Position numbers and translations under genes: made by a program
The notes under the pieces: generated by a model
What the model was told of the DNA's origin: nothing
What the model saw: the letters and a program-made list of their open reading frames with translations, nothing else
Database searches by the model: none
Shown: in pieces, positions 58,562 to 64,000 of the stretch
How positions within the stretch are numbered: position 1 is the first letter of the stretch
Layout: each line of letters opens with the position of its first letter
From: Varroa destructor
Taxonomy: Eukaryota > Arthropoda > Arachnida > Mesostigmata > Varroidae
Assembly (NCBI RefSeq): GCF_002443255.2
Contig: NW_019211454.1
Span: 35,701,187-35,765,186, forward strand
Direction: 5' to 3'
Length of the DNA stretch: 64,000 nt

Positions 58562-61500
58562 TAGATCTCTGGCCGTACAAAAACACCTCATTTCAAACCA
58601 CACTTCTACAGAACGCTTCCTCGGATTTGTGAATTTATCAAACTGCCAACATAGACGGTAACATCCACACAACGTTTATGCAGGTCGAACCTTCCGGCAA
58701 CTAAAGACCTGATTTCCATATTTCAGGACATCTAGAACAAATATAACTGGAAATCTGAGCACATGACTCAAAAAGTAAATCGAATTTTAATTATGTAACT
58801 TTTAATTCAGTCAAGAAGCCGATAGTTCAATTTTTTATATATATGTACCAAAATAAGGCATACTTTTCGCTCAGACCGTCTCTTACATATGAAAATTTCA
58901 CTTAGCTCTGCTTTTTCGCGGAACAATTATTCTCGTTTTTGTATTCCCGGACCGAATATTCAGTCGGTTGTTACGTAGTTGAAACGGAATGATATCAGTT
59001 ACTGGCTCGCAATTGAAATGTAGCATCTGTGAGAAATATCAACCTTAACGCATTTAATGACGACGGCTACCTATCATTAACCACCAGCTTGTAGGTTTAC
59101 GCTTCGCGATGAAATGGTAAGGCCATACAGTATTATGTACGTACGTAATATTGCGCGCTTTTGAAAAGAGAAGCTCCCGCCAACTTGTTGGTCAATGACA
59201 TATCGGGGATCCCTCCTAACGCTTTAGATACAAAATATAAAGAGGAACACAATTTATCTAAAACCAAAGTATGGCATAGGTAGGCAAATGTTGGACGTGC
59301 AAAGCTGTAGGCTACACTTGTTGTCTACTGAGGTGAAATTCTCTCTAGAAAAAAGATATTCTTCTGCTATTATTACAGTATACTTTTTATGTATAGTTTT
59401 AACTTAATCGTCACAAGATTTTGAGCTTGCTTACCTAAGTGGGTACCATCAGGAACCTAGCATGCATAAAGATTTGCCAAGCCTCTCGAACCTTGTAATG
59501 TTATCCGAACGGACCTCATAACCGAAAGCTGTGGCCTAAAGTCGGCCAAGAAAAACTAATAGAAAATAATCATATAAATCTCACAAAGTAACAGACATGT
59601 AAATAGTATATTCACGACGTTTCGATTTTATCATAACTCAATTCAACGTTACCTCTTCGGATCAAGGAAAACGTCGATATCAAAGGGAAAATCGACTTCG
59701 TCGTTAGCTTCGCTCATACCAATATCGGCACAATATGGGCTGCGCACAAAAAGCGCGACATGAAAAAAGAGTTTTACATTCTAGCCTATGCAATATTGGA
59801 ATTCCCGTATTGGCATTTCCCTATGGATATAACAATGCCGAGGGGTATGTATAGCAACGTATTAGAAGCTACAGTGCAAAATCGACGACCTCAGCTTGGC
59901 AACCCAACAGACGACGCGCAAGTATGTCAAAGGAAATTACACTTTTGTAAACCTCTGCTTGTGCTTCTTTTGCCTAAACAATAGATTGGCATTCGTGGTA
60001 AGCGAATAATATGCAATGTAATGAAATAGTAGAGGACTGAGTAAAAATTGAGTTTTTATGAGAAATTCCTTCAATGACTTCGAGCTTTTTTTCGCTCTTT
60101 GATGCAAAGAAAATGGGCTTGTTGTTTTTCGTTCCCTTATAGAAATCGTATTGTTGTTACTCATGGTTTTATGATGCTAGGGTTTAATAGACTCAATGGA
60201 GGGAAATAGTGTTTCAGATTCTCTAAGGGTTTGACAACGCACTCCCATAACAAAGTCAAACCAACTCCCTTGCATTGCCAATGTATGAAGTAGACGCACA
60301 GTATGAACATCACATAAAATCGATATCACAGCCGATGTTTATATATCTATATATATCATAACCTGTGTATATAGGCACACAACTTCTATGGTAGATGTAT
60401 ATTTTACAATACTGCATTGTGTGCGATTCTCAGACGCCACATACGATATAAACATAGTATACTGCTCCTGTTGACGTTGCTACTGGACTGTCGTCCTGAC
60501 AAACAGAGATAAATCTGTTTATAGTACTCACCTAGCTAGAGTTTTATTTTTTGCAAATCTACTGGACCAAATTAGAAAAGTGTCAGTCTGCCAGTGGTAA
60601 GCCACATGGAAAAAAAGGGGGTAACAGAGCCAGTGTGGTTAGTGCAGCGTAGTTGACAAAAAAAAAGAACAATATTTCATGTTCCTTGACAGGACATACG
60701 CAAGAGCGTATACGCTCGTAATAAAATTGCACTAATCAACCGCATATATAGACCATTGTGTTGGGATTGGCACGCTACCTTAGTCAGGCTGAGCAGCAGG
60801 ACAGTCGTAAGTTTAGGCCAGCCCCCCTTCAGCTATCGACTTCGTTGATTCGCGTTCATTATTGGGAACTCACTTTGCCTAGACTCTTTGTAATGGCATG
60901 AAGAACGACATCTTTAATCAATAAATTGTATCTGGTCTATTCCAATTTGACTAATCACCGAGTTCGTGATGTATACTGAGAATATTTGATGCAGCATAAT
61001 GCTAACTTATGAATCAGTAATCATATCGTTGCTGAACTTAAATGAAGTAGCAGTGACTAGTAGGTGTTGGATGCACATGAGAGTTGGACGTCCTGAGGTT
61101 GAGCGCGTTTGCTCAACATGGCGAATCCACTTGAAAAATTTCCTTCGTACGTAAATGGACGAATATTGCAGTTATTTCGATATTTTGGGTGATGCGATCG
61201 TATCTAGCGTATTACTTAGCGTTCAGATTCTGTCGGTTCCCAATCCGATCCATGTCCCGCACGCGTTGAAAACATATTTTAACTCGTCCGCCAAGAGGTT
61301 TTTTAACAGGTTTTGCAATCATTGGCTTTTATTTACATCGCAAACAGTCTTACAATGGGCCTGGTAGTAATGCAAATAACATTACAGTCTGTAAACTGAT
61401 AACGGATTGATAGATTCCGATGGTGAATGATGAAGTGAGAGCAATTACAGGGTTTTTATATGTTTGTGATATAAAAAAATTGTCGTTTTTAGAATTGTTT

Positions 61501-64000
61501 TGCGTTGTGTGCTAAGTTAGGATGAGACCAAGATTTTCCTAACAGCCATCCCGATTCAGGGTAACAAACACTTTAACGATATCTAGAGCTCACAAAAAAT
61601 AGCCGATTTTTAATAGGTTAAGAAGAAAAAAAGCTACTGTTATTTTATAACTAGGAGCCTGGAAACGAATAATTACTGTAATCTGCCTGCCTCTCAAACG
61701 AGGCCAATAAGCGCGGACAAAGGACATTCACTCTGCATCATCTTTACTGAATCAACAGAGCAAACCGGTTCCGTCCGCTACAGAAAGTGACGAGACCTTC
61801 ATTTTGATTCGGAATCGTCTATTTTATTTCGATCGTCCCAAAATTTTCTGCTGTATAATGGTCACCAAAAAGTTTTCGGTTCATAAGCGTCGCGTCCATT
61901 TATGCCACACTTCTAATCCAATCCGTTTAATGTTAATATTAATTTAGTTGATATTTATCGCTCTAGATGTCTTGCACTTGAAGATAAGGATTTTTTTTTA
62001 GTATTTCGGCTACTGTTCACTCATATTTGCTTTTAGACAGGCTGAATTGCCGAATTAGTAACGGAAGATATGAAGGTTTCCTGCTCAGAGTATTTACGTT
62101 TCTGTAAATAAGGTACTAAAGTGTAAAATTTAACCTTATTCACTTTTCATCGAATCCCTTTACTATTTTATCCTTATTAATTCAAGACATATATATATAT
62201 ATATATAGTTCCTGAACTTGAATTATAAGCTTGAACTTCTCGCTCTATTAGATATGTGGCACTGCTATGTCTAAACGCTATTTCGTGTTAAGCTAACCAG
62301 AATGCTCAATTTCAATGTTTTAGCCATTCCGCAACTCTGTAACAGATCCAGTAGTAAATTTATAGCTACTATTTAGCTAGCCGACTTGCGTTTGCAAAAT
62401 GCCCAGACTACAATTTAGGCTGTTCGAAGGAGAAGACAGCTTCTAATGTTCGTAGAGCCACTAATATCTATCAGAAATTTTTAATCTTTGGAGAAAACGT
62501 CCTTTTCAGCTTCACGGAGAAAAATCAGCAAAAACAGAGAACTCTATCTGTGCTATCGTTATAGAGAAAACTGCCATACGGGAGTCAACTTGTCGACTCT
62601 TTGCCACAGGATCTATAACCGCGAGAGCCTCTACTTACCATATTCTTTACTACGAAAAAACTTCCAGAGATGTTGGAGAGCCAGGCCTGCCCATACAGAT
62701 GACAGAGGTGGTCAGTACATATGGACAAGCTCCCGTTCACTCTAGGATATTACTAGTAATACCAATAATTCGATCCGTATACGTCTATTCTTCCTCTTTA
62801 AAAAATACTAGGTTTACCTATATATGTGTTCTGTACGAAATGTTTTTCCACCGATATATAATTAACGTTTCTGAAACGAAATTATAATACTAAATCGCTG
62901 CTAATTAACATTAGCAAATGAATTTTATAGATACGCGTTTAACCTCATTAAATCAATCTACGGTTATCGCTATATTCTCCTAACAAGGATCCAACGTATT
63001 AAATGTATATAAATATAGGTTTCGGTAGAAGAGGAGTTGGAGCTTTGAATTATCTAAAAATATTAGGCAGCTACTGGAAGATAATAGGGTTAGGTCTATT
63101 ATAACTCTTTCTTGTAACTCTACTGAAACTCCAGTTTGATTAACACTTGACCTTAAACAGTAAAACTTCGATCTTCAAATGCAATAGTTGAACTCTTCAA
63201 CGTCCCTGTATTTCAACAATGCATAGCATAGCAAAGCAATATGTAATACAGTGAAATACCAATAACTTATGAAATCTTATAATAAATGAAATAATATTGG
63301 AAATAATGTCCAGCATCGATAAACCAAACTCGATCAACTAATTTACATGGGACAATTTGGGGTTAGATCGGCTAATATCGAGAGGATTCTAAGTCATGTT
63401 TGCGCAGCAAATAAAACTAAAAGAATATGGAGTTAACAGCCAGTATGCGAGCAGAGCAATACGACCATCATCAGGATCAGCCTCAACGCAGGCCATGAGG
63501 GTTTAAAAAAGAGACATAAGGCCCTTCGAAGCCTTGAAGCACTTAATGTCGTTGTTCTTTCCACCACAGTAAATGCGCCAATGTATCCCGGTCGCACAGC
63601 CACCTAGGAACGTATGCCCAGGTGGCAAAATCGAGAGGGTCACTGCTTCAAATGCCCAGTGCTCGTATAAAGTGTGTATCACAGTAAGACCTTTTTTCGA
63701 AAGCGGCGCATCATCGCGTAAAAATTTAACATGCAATGCACGTATTAATGTGAGATCTGTCCAGTGGCGTTACTTGTAGCGAGCGTAGAGGGGCGCGAGG
63801 CTGGGGGTTCACTGAGGCGCACACAAGTTGAGGCATTAACCGGTCGTTTGTCAAGTAAACTATTCAGCTGAACTTAAGAGCTTAAATGAGAATATGGTAA
63901 TTAACTCAGAAAAGCATATAAAATATAACGGGTTGATATGGAATATAGAGAAGTAGAAGTACAGCAAAGGTCGAACTAAAAGAAAAAAATAAGCTTGACT
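58562..64000. other. AT-rich gene-poor stretch
   Basis: Contains a TA microsatellite (62188-62207) and TATA-rich runs near 60340-60375. Weak frames of 60-85 codons (for example 59760-59984 and 62488-62745 on +) have no splice, promoter or family support. Confidence 0.45.
62188..62207. repeat. (AT)n microsatellite
   Basis: Ten AT units. Confidence 0.9.

Noticed and set aside
1..64000. CRISPR array, operons, integron or phage-like modules
   Set aside because: No regularly spaced direct repeats with unique spacers, no tightly packed same-strand genes and no ribosome binding sites; the sequence is eukaryotic.
1..64000. Working tRNA or rRNA genes
   Set aside because: Only two degenerate tRNA-like units were found (33791-33872 and 39158-39231); no rRNA-like block was seen.

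Overview
This is eukaryotic, almost certainly animal, nuclear DNA. There are no operons, ribosome binding sites or long uninterrupted genes. Base composition is AT-rich (roughly 40% GC by eye). Short open segments sit between GT...AG splice signals, AATAAA signals follow some terminal exons, and the only families I can recognise are transposon remnants (a CR1/Jockey-like LINE, mariner-type transposases, tRNA-derived SINE-like units). This fits an arthropod (mite- or insect-like) genome with small exons and long non-coding stretches, but no conserved host gene was recognised, so the organism stays open. One assembly gap (100 N) lies at 52517-52616 inside a TA repeat.

Layout. 1-15.5 kb is AT-rich and gene-poor, with decayed transposon pieces (179-403, 5258-5623, 12780-13116) and a few terminal-exon candidates on the + strand (3040-3250, 3707-3916) and the minus strand (447-592). 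15.5-20.4 kb holds a CpG-richer promoter-like patch and several spliced-exon candidates whose strand is hard to fix. 20.4-30.6 kb is a gene desert with a TC tract. 30.7-48.7 kb is the GC-richer, gene-bearing core. 49-64 kb is AT-rich again and nearly empty, except for a mariner transposase fragment next to the gap and weak LINE-like open frames.

Best gene models. (A) + strand 30710-34476: a CRE and TATA-like promoter, a first exon with a poly-alanine run, a 2.8-kb intron that carries a decayed LINE and a SINE-like unit, then three short exons whose phases all match, a stop and AATAAA. (B) + strand 42684-44123: three phase-matched exons, the first containing a GACA/GACG tetranucleotide array read as a Thr-Asp-Arg-Gln/Thr-Asp-Gly-Arg peptide repeat. 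(C) + strand 47633-48689: two phase-matched exons followed closely by AATAAA. Other exons with good splice signals lie at 46057-46266, 44550-45292 and 41100-41548 (+), and a membrane-helix exon lies at 39884-39966 (minus).

Limits. All host-gene calls rest on open frames, splice-site quality and phase agreement read by eye. None has recognised homology. Several islands look coding on both strands, so confidences are deliberately low. No new multi-gene system could be demonstrated. The most unusual loci are the repeat-coding gene B and the poly-Ser/poly-Gln acceptor choice in gene A.
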